Assembly (NCBI GenBank): GCA_018262705.1
Contig: JADFDQ010000001.1
Span: forward strand, 124,001-188,000
Source: Xanthomonas sp.
GTDB taxonomy: Bacteria > Pseudomonadota > Gammaproteobacteria > Xanthomonadales > Xanthomonadaceae
DNA length: 64,000 bases
Direction of reading: 5' to 3'
The translations under genes were made by a program, and so were the position numbers. The notes below the pieces were generated by a model. The model ran no database searches, had not been told where the DNA came from, and saw only the letters and a program-made list of their open reading frames with translations. The stretch's first letter is position 1; each line of letters begins with the position of its first letter. This document shows positions 8,309-18,570 of this stretch, in pieces.

Positions 8309-10552
8309 ATGAAGCACTTTCCCCTCCTTTTCCTTGCCGGTTTGCTGGTGCCCGCCTTCGGCGTCCAGGCGCATCCCGCCGGTGCGACGAACGCGAATGC
8401 AGATGGGCGGATTCCGCGGCTGCAGGGCGACATCGTGATTGATGGCCATGCCGACGAGGCCGCATGGCAGGGCGCGCTGGTGCAGGAGATCGGCTACGAG
8501 ATCCAGCCCGGCGACAACATCGCCGCGCCGGTGCACACCCGCGTGCGCATCGGCTACACCGAAGATGCGTTGTATCTGGCGTTTTATGCGCGCGACCCCG
8601 ATCCGACGGCCATTCGCGCCCATCTGCGCGATCGCGACGCGGCGTTCGATGACGATTGGGTGGGCGTCTTCCTCGACACCTTCAACGACAACCGCCGCGG
8701 CTACGAACTGATCGTCAATCCGCTGGGCGTGCAGGCCGACCTGATCCGCGACGAAACCAATGCCGACAACCAGGAAGACCCGAGCTGGGACGGACTGTGG
8801 AGCAGCGCAGGCCGACTCACCGCCGATGGCTACGAGGTGGAAGTCCGCATCCCCTTCGCGACCCTGCGCTTTCCGGATCACGGCGGCGACCAGCGCTGGG
8901 GCATCGAGTTGTTTCGCAACTATCCACGCGACAAGCGCCACCAGTTGTCCAGCCGGCCGGTGCCGCGCGCATCCAATTGCTTCCAGTGCGAATGGGGAAA
9001 ATACGACGGCATGGCCGGGGTGCGGCAGGGGCGCAATCTGGAGGTCGTGCCGACCCTGACGATGGGCGCCAGCCAATCCCGCGTCGCGGCCGGCATGCCG
9101 TGGAACGCCACCGAAACCAGCTTCGAGCCCGGCCTCGACGTGAGCTGGTCGCCGTCGCCGGCGATGACCTTGAACGCCACCCTCAATCCCGATTTCTCGC
9201 AGGTGGAAACCGACCAGCTGCAGCTCGACATCAACAACAGTTTCGCCTTGTTCTACCAGGAAAAGCGGCCGTTTTTCCTCGAAGGCGCGGACTATTTCAC
9301 CACCCAATTCGACGTGCTCTACACCCGCCAGATCGCCGACCCCGACTTCGGCCTGCGGGTGACGGGCCGCACCGGCAGCGGCGCCTACGGCGCGATCGTC
9401 GCCCGCGATGCCACCACCCTGCTGCTGGTGCCGGGCGTGCTCGGGTCGGGATTTGCCCAGCTCGACCAGAAGGCCAATGTCGCGGTGGGCCGCTACCGCT
9501 ACGACTTCGGCACCAATTTGAGTCTCGGCGTGATCGGCACCTTCCGCCGCGGCGACGACTACGCCAACAACGTCACCGGCGTCGACGGACGCTGGCGGCA
9601 TGGCGGACACACCCTCACCGCGCAATTCCTGCACAGCCAGTCCGAATATCCGGCCGACATCGTCGCCGAATACATGGGCGAACTGGGCAACGACGCCACG
9701 CCTTCCGGCAACGCCTGGCGCGCCGAATACACCTTCGACAGCCGCAACTGGAATTTCGACATCTGGCACATGGCCATCGACCCGGGCTTTCGCGCCGATC
9801 TCGGTTTCATCGGCCAGGTGGGCTACAAGAAATCGCTGATCGGAGGCCAGCGCTCCTGGTATCGCGACGGCAAGGCATTCAATCGGATCAATCTGTATGC
9901 CGATTTCGACATCACCCATCGCTTCGACGGCCAGCTGCTGGAGCGCGAACTGGAGGCCCAGGTCAATCTGCAAGGGCCGATGCAGAGCAACCTGAGACTG
10001 CACGGCCTGACCCGCGTGCGGTTCTGGCAGGGCACGCTGTTCGACGAGCACTACGTGGACATCAACGCCAACTTCCGCCCCACCGGCAGCCTGCAGCTGG
10101 GCATTTCCGCCAACACCGGGCGCATGATCGACCTCGACGCGGCGCGCCTCGGACGGCGCACGCTGCTGGAGCTGTTCGGCAATGCCAACCTCGGCCGCGG
10201 GCTGGCGCTGGACTTCGACATCACCCGCCAGCGGATGCGCCGCGACGGCGGCACCGCGTTCACCGCCACCGTGCTCAACGCTGGCGGCAGCTGGCAGTTC
10301 GACCCGCGCCAGCGCCTGCGTTTCACCCTGCAGGGCAGCACCGTCACGCGCGACCAGTCGCTGTATGCCAACCCCATCAACCAGCACGCACGCGACTGGG
10401 CCGGGCAATTGGTGTACTCGTACAAGCGCAATCCGCGCACCGCGCTGTATGTCGGCGCCGCTTGGGGCGCGTTCATGGACGACCACCATCCGGAGCTGTT
10501 CAACAACACCCGCAGCGTGTTCGTGAAGCTGAGCTACGGCTGGCAACCGTAA
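8309..10552 (+). CDS. DUF5916 protein with N-terminal CBM9-like domain
   Basis: The 747-residue product has a signal peptide (MKHFPLLFLAGLLVPAFGVQ). Residues about 30-220 look like a carbohydrate-binding family 9 beta-sandwich: IDGHADEAAWQGA, then DALYLAFYARDPDP and DDDWVGVFLDTFND. The rest (about 230-747) is rich in alternating aromatic/polar strands such as LNATLNPDFSQVETD and ends with an aromatic-flanked strand (KLSYGWQP). This fits the DUF5916 domain, which I infer to be an outer-membrane beta-barrel-like region. Similar proteins are common in Xanthomonadaceae. The ligand is unknown. The gene stands alone, divergent from the M1 peptidase. Confidence 0.8.
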   Translation: MKHFPLLFLAGLLVPAFGVQAHPAGATNANADGRIPRLQGDIVIDGHADEAAWQGALVQEIGYEIQPGDNIAAPVHTRVRIGYTEDALYLAFYARDPDPTAIRAHLRDRDAAFDDDWVGVFLDTFNDNRRGYELIVNPLGVQADLIRDETNADNQEDPSWDGLWSSAGRLTADGYEVEVRIPFATLRFPDHGGDQRWGIELFRNYPRDKRHQLSSRPVPRASNCFQCEWGKYDGMAGVRQGRNLEVVPTLTMGASQSRVAAGMPWNATETSFEPGLDVSWSPSPAMTLNATLNPDFSQVETDQLQLDINNSFALFYQEKRPFFLEGADYFTTQFDVLYTRQIADPDFGLRVTGRTGSGAYGAIVARDATTLLLVPGVLGSGFAQLDQKANVAVGRYRYDFGTNLSLGVIGTFRRGDDYANNVTGVDGRWRHGGHTLTAQFLHSQSEYPADIVAEYMGELGNDATPSGNAWRAEYTFDSRNWNFDIWHMAIDPGFRADLGFIGQVGYKKSLIGGQRSWYRDGKAFNRINLYADFDITHRFDGQLLERELEAQVNLQGPMQSNLRLHGLTRVRFWQGTLFDEHYVDINANFRPTGSLQLGISANTGRMIDLDAARLGRRTLLELFGNANLGRGLALDFDITRQRMRRDGGTAFTATVLNAGGSWQFDPRQRLRFTLQGSTVTRDQSLYANPINQHARDWAGQLVYSYKRNPRTALYVGAAWGAFMDDHHPELFNNTRSVFVKLSYGWQP

Positions 10553-10576
10553 TCCCCAGCACCGTCGTTCCCCGCG

Positions 10577-10760
10577 GGAGCGCGCCGCAGGGGCGCGGTC
10601 TGCGTCAACGCTTGCGTCTCGCGCCTCTCGGCCTGTGGCCTCGATGCGCTCCTACAAACGCAACGGCAATGCATTGGCGGGATGCCTCGCAAGAGCGCGC
10701 CGCAGGGGCGCGAACGCCTTCGCCGGATCGCTCTTGAACATCGCGCCCTTGCGGTGCGCT
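10577..10760. repeat. Cluster of REP-like elements (two families)
   Basis: The gap between the DUF5916 gene and the receiver gene holds several copies of short palindromic repeats. Family A is related to GAGCGCGCCGCAGGGGCGCG and occurs at 10577-10597, 10691-10713 and, inverted, at 10739-10760. Family B is inverted at 10619-10655, with the core CTCGGCCTGTGGCCTCGATG and a GTAG head (read on the minus strand). The same families recur at 18771-19010 and 37643-37768. The GTAG head and imperfect stem recall REP elements mobilised by RAYT transposases. No RAYT gene is in this window. Confidence 0.7.
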
Positions 10761-10784
10761 TGTGTCTTGAATTTGCCCTGGCAG

Positions 10785-11615
10785 TCAGGCCAGTTTGGAC
10801 AGCCGCAGCTGGAACAGCACTTTGGTCACCAGCAGCCGCTCTTCGATCGGCTTGAGCACGAGGTCGTTGGCGCCCTCGCGCAGCAGCTGCGCCTGATTGT
10901 CGCGATTGTCGTCGCCGGTCATCATCACCATCGGCAGCTTGCGCTTGCCGTAGTTGAACGCCGAACGGATCTGGTTGAGCAGATCGCGGCCGCTGAGGAC
11001 GCCCTTCAGGTACACGTCGCTGAGCACGAGGTCGGCGCCGACGTCGCCATCGCTGCGGCCGAGGAACTTGTGCAGGTGCTCGAGGGCTTCTTCCACGCTC
11101 GGCAAGTGCAAAACCTTCATGCCTTGCCGCTCCAGCATCCGCCGGGTGGCCACCGCCACCACCTTGCTGTCCTCGACGTACAGCACCCGCGCGCCTTCGA
11201 TCGGCGCCGGATGCACATAGCCGCGGATAAAGGCAACCAGCGCCGTCTGGCCGAGGCTCTTGTCGAAATAATCGGTGATGTCCTCGGTGAAGACCCGGGT
11301 TTCCAGCGCCTCTTGCGCGTTGCCGGAAACGACGATGACCGGCACATACGCTTGTCCTGCCGCCGTGCGCACCACCTTCGCCAGCGCCAAGCCATCGCCG
11401 TCCGGCAGCACCAGTGCGGTGGTCACCAGATCGACGGTGCCCTCGGCCAGCGCCGCGCGCGCCTCGGCCAATCCGCCGCAACCGACAACGTCGGCGTTGG
11501 GCAATTCCTTCAGGAGGGTGTCGGAGATCAGCCGCCGCACCAGCTTGCTGCCGTCGACCACCATCACCCGCGGCGCGTCGCTGACCACATGGCGCAGGTC
11601 ATGCTTGTCGGCCAT
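10785..11615 (-). CDS. Tandem two-receiver response regulator with a degenerate first receiver
   Basis: This 276-residue cytoplasmic protein has two CheY-like receiver domains and no output domain. The second (about 142-276) is complete: acidic pair in VEDS, phospho-acceptor Asp200 in VLSDVYL, MMTGDD and conserved Lys255 in LKPI. The first (about 14-135) keeps VVDGS and a Lys in DKS, but Ala67 occupies the acceptor position (TTALVLPDGDG), so it cannot be phosphorylated in the usual way. The gene begins 1 bp after the ftsX stop, so it is part of the ftsE-ftsX operon. Its role may be protein-protein signalling to a partner elsewhere. Confidence 0.85.
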   Translation of the reverse strand: MADKHDLRHVVSDAPRVMVVDGSKLVRRLISDTLLKELPNADVVGCGGLAEARAALAEGTVDLVTTALVLPDGDGLALAKVVRTAAGQAYVPVIVVSGNAQEALETRVFTEDITDYFDKSLGQTALVAFIRGYVHPAPIEGARVLYVEDSKVVAVATRRMLERQGMKVLHLPSVEEALEHLHKFLGRSDGDVGADLVLSDVYLKGVLSGRDLLNQIRSAFNYGKRKLPMVMMTGDDNRDNQAQLLREGANDLVLKPIEERLLVTKVLFQLRLSKLA

Positions 11616-11616
11616 C

Positions 11617-12579
11617 TCAGCGCTCCAGCGACCGCGCCTGGCGCAGGCTGTGGCCGCTGACCAAGGCGGCGCCGACCCAGCCCAGCACGGTGGCGCCCGC
11701 CAGCACCGCGACAGCCTGCTGCGGATCCAGTCCGCGCAGCGTGAACTGGCTGCCGTAGCGCGCGGCCAGCGCAGCCAGCGGCTCGGCCAGCGCGCTGCCG
11801 GCAGCGGTCAGCACGGCCAGCGCCAAGGCGCCGGCCAGCAGCCCGTACCACGCACCGAGGTACAGAAATGGCCGCTGCACGAACCCGTCGCTGGCACCCA
11901 GCAATTGCAACACACCGATCTCCTCGCGCCGGGACTGGATGTCCAAGCGCACCGTGTTTCCTACCACCAGCAACGCGCCCAGGCCCAGCAATCCGGCCAA
12001 AACCGCAACCAAGCGTACGCCGAACCCCAGCCACGCCTGCAGTCGCTGCTGCCAGAGTGCATCGTACTGTACCCGTTCGACCTGCGGCAGCGCTTGCAAT
12101 GCCTGTGCCAGCGCCACCTCGTCCGCGCGCGGGGTCACGTCGAGCAGGCTCGGCAACGCGGCGCGCGCCTGTTCCGGGCCGAGCGCAGCGATCGCCGCGG
12201 CCAGGTCCGGGCGTTGGCCCAGGCGCACGAGCGACTGTTCGGGGGTCACGACGGTCACCGTCGCCACGTCGCCGCGCGCACGCACGACCCGGGCCAGCGC
12301 ATCCGTCTGCTTCGCATCGACATCGGTTCTCAGGAACACCGTCAGCGCGCGCGCCGCCTGCACCTGCGCGTCGAGCCGCTGCACGTTTTGCACCACCAGC
12401 CACAGCCCGAGCGGCAGCGCCAGCGTCATCGCCAGCACGCCCACCGTCAGCAGGGTCGCCCACGGCCGCTGCCACAGCCGCCCGAGGCTGGTGGCGAGGC
12501 TGCGGCCATGGTGCGCCAACCACGCGCCCATGCGGCCGTGATGAACGTCGCCAACCCGGCGTGCGGCGGGACTAGGCAT
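11617..12579 (-). CDS. ftsX: Cell division ABC transporter permease FtsX
   Basis: The 320-residue membrane protein pairs with FtsE at the division septum and controls periplasmic peptidoglycan hydrolases. It has an N-terminal cytoplasmic tail, a first transmembrane helix ([20 protein letters not shown], about 40-60), a periplasmic loop of roughly 120 residues, and three more helices in the C-terminal half (about 185-210, 238-262, 285-305). This is the standard FtsX topology. The start overlaps the end of ftsE by 8 bp, which implies translational coupling. The receiver gene follows 1 bp after its stop. Confidence 0.9.
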   Translation of the reverse strand: MPSPAARRVGDVHHGRMGAWLAHHGRSLATSLGRLWQRPWATLLTVGVLAMTLALPLGLWLVVQNVQRLDAQVQAARALTVFLRTDVDAKQTDALARVVRARGDVATVTVVTPEQSLVRLGQRPDLAAAIAALGPEQARAALPSLLDVTPRADEVALAQALQALPQVERVQYDALWQQRLQAWLGFGVRLVAVLAGLLGLGALLVVGNTVRLDIQSRREEIGVLQLLGASDGFVQRPFLYLGAWYGLLAGALALAVLTAAGSALAEPLAALAARYGSQFTLRGLDPQQAVAVLAGATVLGWVGAALVSGHSLRQARSLER

Positions 12580-13261
12580 CGACCAGGTCCTCCGGCGCGA
12601 TGTCGTCGGCCAGCTTGCCCTGTTCGAGCACCAGCACCCGTTTGCGCATCCGCTTGACCAACGCGATGTCGTGGCTGGCCACCAGCACGCTGGTGCCGCG
12701 CTCGGGCAGCGCCGCGAACAGCGCCATGATCTCCGCCGACAGCGTCGGATCGAGGTTGCCGGTGGGCTCGTCGGCGATCAGCAGCGGCGGTTCGGCGATG
12801 ATCGCCCGGGCGATGCCGACCCGCTGCTGCTCGCCCGCGGAGAGCTGCCGCGGTAGCGCGCGCTCGCGCCCACCCAGACCGACCCGTTCAAGAATCGAGC
12901 GCACCCGCTTGCCGATTTCGGCGCGCTTCATCCCGCGCAGCACCAGCGGCAGCGCCACGTTTTCGGCCACGCTGCGGTCGGTCAGCAGCTCATGGTTCTG
13001 GAACACCACGCCAACGCTGCGGCGGTGCCGCGCGACGCCGCCCCCGCGCAGCGCGGACAGATTGCGATCTTCGAACAGGACCGCGCCCTGACTCGGCCGC
13101 TCGGCAAGATGGATCAGGCGCAGCAGGGTGCTCTTGCCGGCGCCGGAATGGCCGGTGACGAACAGCATCTCGCCTGCTTCCATGACGAAGCTGACCCGAT
13201 CAAGCGCCGTGCGCGGACCGGGATAGAGCTTGCTGACGCTGTCGAATCGCAGGACCGGCAT
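12572..13261 (-). CDS. ftsE: Cell division ATP-binding protein FtsE
   Basis: This 229-residue ABC ATPase energises FtsX. Walker A is GHSGAGKST (about 38-46), the signature is LSAGEQQR (about 140-147) and Walker B with the catalytic Glu is [12 protein letters not shown] (about 160-171). The length matches FtsE of other bacteria (about 220). It is the promoter-proximal gene of ftsE-ftsX-receiver. In many gammaproteobacteria ftsEX is followed by rpoH; here rpoH is about 6.7 kb away on the other strand. Confidence 0.95.
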   Translation of the reverse strand: MPVLRFDSVSKLYPGPRTALDRVSFVMEAGEMLFVTGHSGAGKSTLLRLIHLAERPSQGAVLFEDRNLSALRGGGVARHRRSVGVVFQNHELLTDRSVAENVALPLVLRGMKRAEIGKRVRSILERVGLGGRERALPRQLSAGEQQRVGIARAIIAEPPLLIADEPTGNLDPTLSAEIMALFAALPERGTSVLVASHDIALVKRMRKRVLVLEQGKLADDIAPEDLVDA

Positions 13262-13341
13262 GCGCTGTTGCAGACGGGAAAGGACGTGCCATCAGTATCG
13301 CCCGACGCACGCGCGACGGCCAGCGCCGCGCGTTGCGACGC

Positions 13342-15051
13342 TCAGTGGTGCTGGTTGGGCGGACGCCGGACCAGCGCCTTCAGCCCACGGCCGATGCGTG
13401 AAAGCAGGGACGGCTTCTCGCTCGCCGACGCGGAACGCGGCGCGACGTATTGCGACGTCACCGGCTCGGACTTGTGCTGCGCCGGTCTGGTCTGCCCCGA
13501 TTCGATCCCCGCGGCCTGCTCGACCGGCTGGCCGCGCCGACGGCGACGATGCTTGCGCGCGGGCGCATCGGCCTGTTCGTGATGCGCCTCGGAAGCTCCC
13601 GACTGCGGTTGTGCCGCCGGTGCGCCGGTCGCTTGCCGGGGAGCCTCGGCTGGCGATTGCGGCCGTGGTTTGCGCGGCCCGCGTTCGCGCCGCTCGCCGC
13701 GCCCGTCGCCGGAACGGCCTTCTCCGGAACGGCCGCCGCCGCTTCCCGCGCGGGTACGAGCGCCGCCGCGCTTGGCCTCCTCGGCGGCGCGGGCTTCGCG
13801 CACTTCCTTGAAGATCTCGCCGATGCTTTCGCCGGCATCGCCGTCGGCGGGCTTGACGCGCTCGGGCCGCGGCAAGGCGGTCAGCAGTTCCTGGGTGACC
13901 GGTTCCGACGGGATTTTCTGTTCGATGTACGCCTCGATGTCGGGCAGGCTCATCGCGTAGCGCTCGCAGGCGAAGCTGATCGCATCTCCCTCGGCGCCCA
14001 GCCGCGCGGTGCGGCCGATCCGGTGCACGTAGTCCTCGGCATCGAACGGCAGATCGTAGTTGTAGACGTACTGCACGCCGTCGATGTGCAGTCCGCGCGC
14101 GGCCACGTCGGTGGCCACCAGAATTTCCAGCTGCCCGGCCTGAAAGCGCTTGAGCAGGGATTCGCGTTTCTTCTGCGGCACGTCGCCGGAGAGCACGCCC
14201 ACCCGGTAGCCGGCCCGCTCCAGCGCCCGCGCCACCCGTTCGACAAAAACCTTGGTGTTGACGAACACCATCGTGCGCGCGCCTTCGCTGCGCGAGAGCA
14301 GCCCCAGCAGCAGCGGCAGCTTCTCGTCATCGGCCGGGTAATACAGCTTCTGGCGCACGCGGTCGGCGGTGACGTGCTCGGTTTCGACCACGAGCTTTTG
14401 CGGCTCGTTCATGTGCTCGTAGGCCAACTCCAACACGCGGTGACTCAAGGTGGCCGAGAACAGCAGGGTCTGGCGGGTGGTGCGCTCGGGCATGCGCCGC
14501 AGCAGGAAGCGGATGTCCTTGATGAAGCCCAGATCGAACATGCGGTCGGCCTCGTCGAGCACGCAGATCTCGCAGGCGTGCAGGCTGACCACCTTGTGCT
14601 GCTTGACGTAGTCGATCAGCCGCCCGGGGGTGGCGATGATCACGTCGGCGCCCTGCTGCAGCTGTTCGCGCTGCTTGTCGTAATCGACGCCGCCATAGAC
14701 CAGCGCAAACTTCAGCCCGAGGTCGGAGGCGAACTTCATCGCGTCCTTGTGGATCTGGATCGCCAGCTCGCGGGTCGGCGCCAGGATCAAGGCGCGCGGG
14801 TCTTCCGGCTTGCGGTCGGCCAGCGCCGGGCGGGTCAGCAGGCGGTGGATCACGGTGACCAGAAAGGCCAGCGTCTTGCCGGTGCCGGTCTGGGCCTGGC
14901 CGGCCACGTCGCCGCCCGCCAGCGTCACCGGCAGCGCTATGGCCTGGATCGGGGTGCAGCGGGTGAAGCCGGCGCCTTCGAGGCCGGAAATCAGGATCTG
15001 GTCGAGCTCGAACGATGAAAACGTGATGTCTGTCAGTGGCTTATCGGACAC
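13342..15051 (-). CDS. rhlB: DEAD-box ATP-dependent RNA helicase RhlB
   Basis: This 569-residue RNA helicase unwinds structured RNA, and in E. coli it works in the degradosome. Motifs in order are the Q motif ([13 protein letters not shown]), [22 protein letters not shown] with RMFDLGF, SAT, and in the second RecA domain [12 protein letters not shown] and HRIGRTAR. The helicase core ends near residue 400. It is followed by a low-complexity Arg/Gly/Pro tail (about 420-569) expected to bind RNA or RNase E. The start is GTG. It is divergent from trxA-rho, the same arrangement as in E. coli, which supports the RhlB assignment. Confidence 0.92.
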   Translation of the reverse strand: MSDKPLTDITFSSFELDQILISGLEGAGFTRCTPIQAIALPVTLAGGDVAGQAQTGTGKTLAFLVTVIHRLLTRPALADRKPEDPRALILAPTRELAIQIHKDAMKFASDLGLKFALVYGGVDYDKQREQLQQGADVIIATPGRLIDYVKQHKVVSLHACEICVLDEADRMFDLGFIKDIRFLLRRMPERTTRQTLLFSATLSHRVLELAYEHMNEPQKLVVETEHVTADRVRQKLYYPADDEKLPLLLGLLSRSEGARTMVFVNTKVFVERVARALERAGYRVGVLSGDVPQKKRESLLKRFQAGQLEILVATDVAARGLHIDGVQYVYNYDLPFDAEDYVHRIGRTARLGAEGDAISFACERYAMSLPDIEAYIEQKIPSEPVTQELLTALPRPERVKPADGDAGESIGEIFKEVREARAAEEAKRGGARTRAGSGGGRSGEGRSGDGRGERRERGPRKPRPQSPAEAPRQATGAPAAQPQSGASEAHHEQADAPARKHRRRRRGQPVEQAAGIESGQTRPAQHKSEPVTSQYVAPRSASASEKPSLLSRIGRGLKALVRRPPNQHH

Positions 15052-15267
15052 TTGAGCTGCCTTCGGCGGGCGCGCCGACCGTTGGTCTCGGGTCGCGGAA
15101 CGCTTCGCTACTTGTATGAATGGGGGTCAGCCGCGCAGACTGCCGGGAGGTTCCGGGGCTTCACGTTCCCGGCACAACGTCGTGAAATCAACGACGCACC
15201 CCCACAGTCTATCATTCAGGCGTCCTGCGACGCCCGCCCCCTGTTTACGGAGTTACACGGAGACATC

Positions 15268-15594
15268 ATGAGTGAGAACGTCCTGCACGCCACCGACGCC
15301 GATTTCGACAGCCAGGTTCTTGCCGCGGATGTGCCGGTGCTGGTCGATTTCTGGGCGCCCTGGTGCGGCCCTTGCCGGATGATCGCCCCGACGCTGGAGA
15401 AAATCGCCAGCAGCTACGCCGGCAAGGCCAAGGTGGTCAAGGTCGACGTCGACCAGAACCAGCAGACCGCGCACAAGTACCACGTGCGCAGCATTCCGAT
15501 GCTGCTGCTGTTCAAGGACGGCCAGGTGCAGGACACCAGTATTGGTTTGGTGGCCGAGTCCAAGCTCACCCAGATGCTGGACAAACTGGTCTGA
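15268..15594 (+). CDS. trxA: Thioredoxin 1
   Basis: This 108-residue cytoplasmic disulfide reductase has the WCGPC active site in DFWAPWCGPCRMIAPTLE and the cis-proline in RSIPMLLLF. The length matches E. coli TrxA. The start is preceded by an ACGGAG ribosome binding site at the usual distance. A TATCAT hexamer in the 216-bp gap upstream (near 15210) could be a -10 element. It lies upstream of rho in the same direction and divergent from rhlB, a classical order. Confidence 0.95.
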   Translation: MSENVLHATDADFDSQVLAADVPVLVDFWAPWCGPCRMIAPTLEKIASSYAGKAKVVKVDVDQNQQTAHKYHVRSIPMLLLFKDGQVQDTSIGLVAESKLTQMLDKLV

Positions 15595-15822
15595 ATTCCG
15601 GCCGCGCGGCGCGCTGCCAGCGCCCGCGGAATCTGTCTGCCAGCCAAACGGCGCCGCGTCCCCGCTTGCATTGGGCGCCGTCGAGGTGCTAGGTTTTTGC
15701 ATCCGGCGCGGATCGACCGTTAGCCGGGTGCGCCGCGTTCGCGGACGCTTTCATTCAAGAACCAATCTCCATTGATGCCGCCCACCCGCGCGGCTTCTCG
15801 CAACGCAAGCGAGGTTTTCCCC

Positions 15823-17496
15823 TTGTCCGACACCACTAACGACGCCCCCGGCGAAGTCGCCGAGAAGCGCGTGCGCAGAACCCGCATCGCCAAGCCGCAG
15901 GCCGTCGAGGCTGCGCCCGCAGCCGCCCCCGAACCCGCAGCCGCCGCCACGCCGGATCCCGCGCCTCGCAGCGAGCCGCAGCAGGCCGCGCCGGAACCGC
16001 CGCGCGCCGATGCGCAAACCGACGCCGGCGACGCCGCGAACGCCGGCAGCGAAGGCGAGGCGTCCGCCGGCCAGGAGTCGGCCAACGGCGGCCAGCGCGT
16101 GAGCCGCCGCGACCGCTTCAAGAATCGCCGCGACCGCCAGCGCGATCGCTACCGCGACCAAGGCCTGCCGGAGGACGGCGGCAGCGAACAATTCGTGCCG
16201 CGCCCGCACCCGCAGGTGCCGGAAGGATTTCCCAGCTACAGCCTGTCCGACCTCAAGCGGATGCCGGCGCCCAAGCTGCTGGATATCGCCGAGCAGCTGC
16301 AGATCACCGATGGCGTGGCGCGCGCGCGCAAGCAGGACATCATCTTCGCGATCCTGAAAATCCTCGCCCGCCACGGCGAAGGCGTGCAGGCCGACGGCGT
16401 GCTGGAAATCCTGCCCGACGGCTTCGGCTTCCTGCGCGCGGCCGAAGCCAGCTACCTGGCCGGCCCCGACGACACCTACATCAGCCCCAGCCAGATCCGC
16501 CGCTTCAACCTGCGCACCGGCGACCACATTTCCGGCCGCATCCGCTGGCCCAAGGACGGCGAACGCTACTTTGCGCTGAACATCGTCGACACCATCAACG
16601 GCGAGCCGACCGAAGCCTCCAAGAACAAGAACCTGTTCGAGAACCTCACCCCGCTGTTCCCGCGCAAGCGCTTCAAGCTCGAACGCGGCGACGGTTCCAG
16701 CGAAGACATCGCCGGCCGCATCCTCGATCTGATCGCCCCGCAGGGCAAGGGCCAGCGCGCCCTGATCGTCAGCCCGCCCAAGGCCGGCAAAACGATGATG
16801 ATGCAGCAGATCGCCAGCGCGATTACCTACAACCATCCCGACGTGCACCTGATCGTGCTGCTGATCGACGAGCGCCCGGAAGAAGTGACCGAGATGCAGC
16901 GCACCGTGCGCGGCGAAGTGATTTCCTCGACCTTCGACGAACCGGCCGCGCGCCACGTCCAGGTCGCGGAAATGGTGATCGAACGCGCCAAGCGCCTGGT
17001 CGAACACAAGAAGGACGTGGTGATCCTGCTCGACTCCATCACCCGCCTTGCCCGCGCCTACAACAACGTCATGCCGAGCAGCGGCAAGGTGCTCACCGGC
17101 GGCGTGGACAGCAACGCCCTGCATCGGCCCAAGCGCTTCTTCGGCGCCGCGCGCAACGTCGAAGAAGGCGGCAGCCTGACCATTATTGCGACTGCGCTGG
17201 TCGACACCGGCAGCGCGATGGACAAGGTGATCTACGAAGAGTTCAAGGGCACCGGCAATTCGGAAGTCCACCTCGACCGCCGCATCGCCGAAAAGCGCGT
17301 CTACCCGGCGATCGGCGTCAACGCCTCCGGCACCCGCCGCGAGGACCTGCTGATCGAACCCGAGCTGCTGCAGAAGATCTGGATCCTGCGCAAGCTGCTG
17401 CACCCGATGGACGAAATCGCGGCGATGGAATTCCTGCTCGACAAGATGAAGAACACCAAGTCCAACGACGAGTTCTTCAGCGCGATGCGGCGCTGA
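15823..17496 (+). CDS. rho: Transcription termination factor Rho
   Basis: This hexameric RNA-dependent ATPase ends transcription at factor-dependent sites. From TTG 15823 it has 557 residues against about 419 in E. coli. The extra length is an Ala/Pro/Glu- and Arg-rich N-terminal extension of about 130 residues. The conserved part begins at [20 protein letters not shown], has the RNA-binding LPDGFGFLR and the Walker [13 protein letters not shown], and ends in [21 protein letters not shown] is favoured because GAGG lies 8 bases upstream and the peptide then starts like other Rho proteins (SDTTND). An in-frame ATG at 15775 lacks a ribosome binding site. A terminator follows at 17521. Confidence 0.93.
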   Translation: MSDTTNDAPGEVAEKRVRRTRIAKPQAVEAAPAAAPEPAAAATPDPAPRSEPQQAAPEPPRADAQTDAGDAANAGSEGEASAGQESANGGQRVSRRDRFKNRRDRQRDRYRDQGLPEDGGSEQFVPRPHPQVPEGFPSYSLSDLKRMPAPKLLDIAEQLQITDGVARARKQDIIFAILKILARHGEGVQADGVLEILPDGFGFLRAAEASYLAGPDDTYISPSQIRRFNLRTGDHISGRIRWPKDGERYFALNIVDTINGEPTEASKNKNLFENLTPLFPRKRFKLERGDGSSEDIAGRILDLIAPQGKGQRALIVSPPKAGKTMMMQQIASAITYNHPDVHLIVLLIDERPEEVTEMQRTVRGEVISSTFDEPAARHVQVAEMVIERAKRLVEHKKDVVILLDSITRLARAYNNVMPSSGKVLTGGVDSNALHRPKRFFGAARNVEEGGSLTIIATALVDTGSAMDKVIYEEFKGTGNSEVHLDRRIAEKRVYPAIGVNASGTRREDLLIEPELLQKIWILRKLLHPMDEIAAMEFLLDKMKNTKSNDEFFSAMRR

Positions 17497-17520
17497 GTTG
17501 CCGCACGCCTAGCAAAGCAA

Positions 17521-17546
17521 AACGCCCCGCAGCGCGGGGCGTTTTT
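17521..17546 (+). terminator. Intrinsic terminator after rho, usable from both sides
   Basis: AACGCCCCGC and GCGGGGCGTT pair across a short AGC-containing loop and are followed by a T tract. On the minus strand the same hairpin is followed by TTTTGCTTTG, so it can also end the convergent gene at 17565-18419. Confidence 0.9.
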
Positions 17547-17564
17547 GTTGACCTGCATCCAACC

Positions 17565-18419
17565 TTATGCCGAGGGTGGCGTCAAAAGCCGCGCACCCTG
17601 TTCGGCAGAAAATACGCCGCTGTCCGGTAGCGCGTCGGGGCTGCCTTCGGCTAGCCCGTCCGCCGGCAAGCCCGGCGGACGCTTGATCGGACCGGGGACA
17701 TAGGTTTCCCAGCCCCCGGATCTCGGTATGACTTCGTCACGCATCCGGAAGTCCACCGGAACGAAGACGGACCACTCCTCTTTTCCCGCATCTTCTCCCG
17801 ATGTTGGAGGCGCGAACTCCCAACCCCGCGCGGCGCGAATCGCCGCCTCAGCAAACAGCGTGCGCAGACGATCCATCTGTGCGGCGGTTCCAAGCACCCG
17901 CAGATTGACCTGGCGGGCGTAAACCTGCGTCACCTTGCCGTCTCGACCGAATCTCACATAAAGGTAGACGATGCCTGTCCAGCCCATGCGCTGCGCCTCC
18001 AGCGGATAACGCGGCGGTGAAAGACTCACGGCGTTCGGTTCGCTTCCTGCCGACTGCTCCTTGCTGTCGTTGCTGCCGAACCAAGTGCTCGCAATACGTG
18101 CGCTGTAGTTTCCATCAGACGTGGGTTTGAGCACCAGACGCAGGCCCATGGGCACCCGGGCGTTGACGACGTGCCCGCCGACCTCGACCGGCTCGAAGCG
18201 CCAGCGATCCACGGTTTGACCGATGAATGCCAGCATCGCCGGTGAAAGATTGGCATTTGCATCGATTTCATGTCCGACAACCAACCCACTGGTGTCTATC
18301 GTGATGAAGCCACTGACCCGCAAGCTGGACTCGACCTGCGTGCGGTCCACGACAGCGGCGACGCCGTTCGACAGCGGGAAGAAAGTCAGTAGAAAAGAAA
18401 GAATGAGTGTGCGAAACAT
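17565..18419 (-). CDS. Exported protein with two TonB C-terminal-like modules
   Basis: The 284-residue product starts at 18419 with a clear signal peptide (MFRTLILSFLLTFFPLSNGV); the longer open frame upstream lacks support. Two regions look like TonB-C folds. Residues about 35-105 contain LRVSGFITIDTSGLVVGHEI and end in WRFEPVEVGGHVVNARVP. Residues about 135-225 contain PPRYPLEAQRMGWTGIVYLY, DGKVTQVYA and WEFAPP. There is no N-terminal membrane anchor typical of TonB itself, so energy transduction is doubtful. The C-terminus is Pro-rich. It is monocistronic and converges on rho. Confidence 0.65.
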   Translation of the reverse strand: MFRTLILSFLLTFFPLSNGVAAVVDRTQVESSLRVSGFITIDTSGLVVGHEIDANANLSPAMLAFIGQTVDRWRFEPVEVGGHVVNARVPMGLRLVLKPTSDGNYSARIASTWFGSNDSKEQSAGSEPNAVSLSPPRYPLEAQRMGWTGIVYLYVRFGRDGKVTQVYARQVNLRVLGTAAQMDRLRTLFAEAAIRAARGWEFAPPTSGEDAGKEEWSVFVPVDFRMRDEVIPRSGGWETYVPGPIKRPPGLPADGLAEGSPDALPDSGVFSAEQGARLLTPPSA

Positions 18420-18448
18420 GAAAATCCCCGAGCCCCGAATCCGTCTCA

Positions 18449-18454
18449 AGTATA
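18449..18454 (-). promoter_or_regulatory. Candidate -10 box for the TonB-C-like gene
   Basis: Read on the minus strand this is TATACT, 30 bp before the chosen start at 18419. A weak TTGGAT -35-like hexamer lies 19 bases further upstream. Confidence 0.4.
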
Positions 18455-18570
18455 GGGTTCCGGCCCTAACGCGATCCAACGAGGTGACATGATGGTTCGT
18501 CCGGCAGTGCCAATCGGCAACGCGTGCTCCGGCGATGGGATAATCCCGCCATCGACCGCAGGAGCGAGCC

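Noticed and set aside
8213-10546. Long antisense open frame opposite the DUF5916 gene
   Set aside because: The plus-strand protein has a signal peptide and CBM9/DUF5916 features; the antisense frame has none.
15052-15267. Strong promoter in the rhlB-trxA divergent gap
   Set aside because: Only a weak TATCAT hexamer near 15210 is visible without a matching -35; it is mentioned with trxA but not listed as a separate site.
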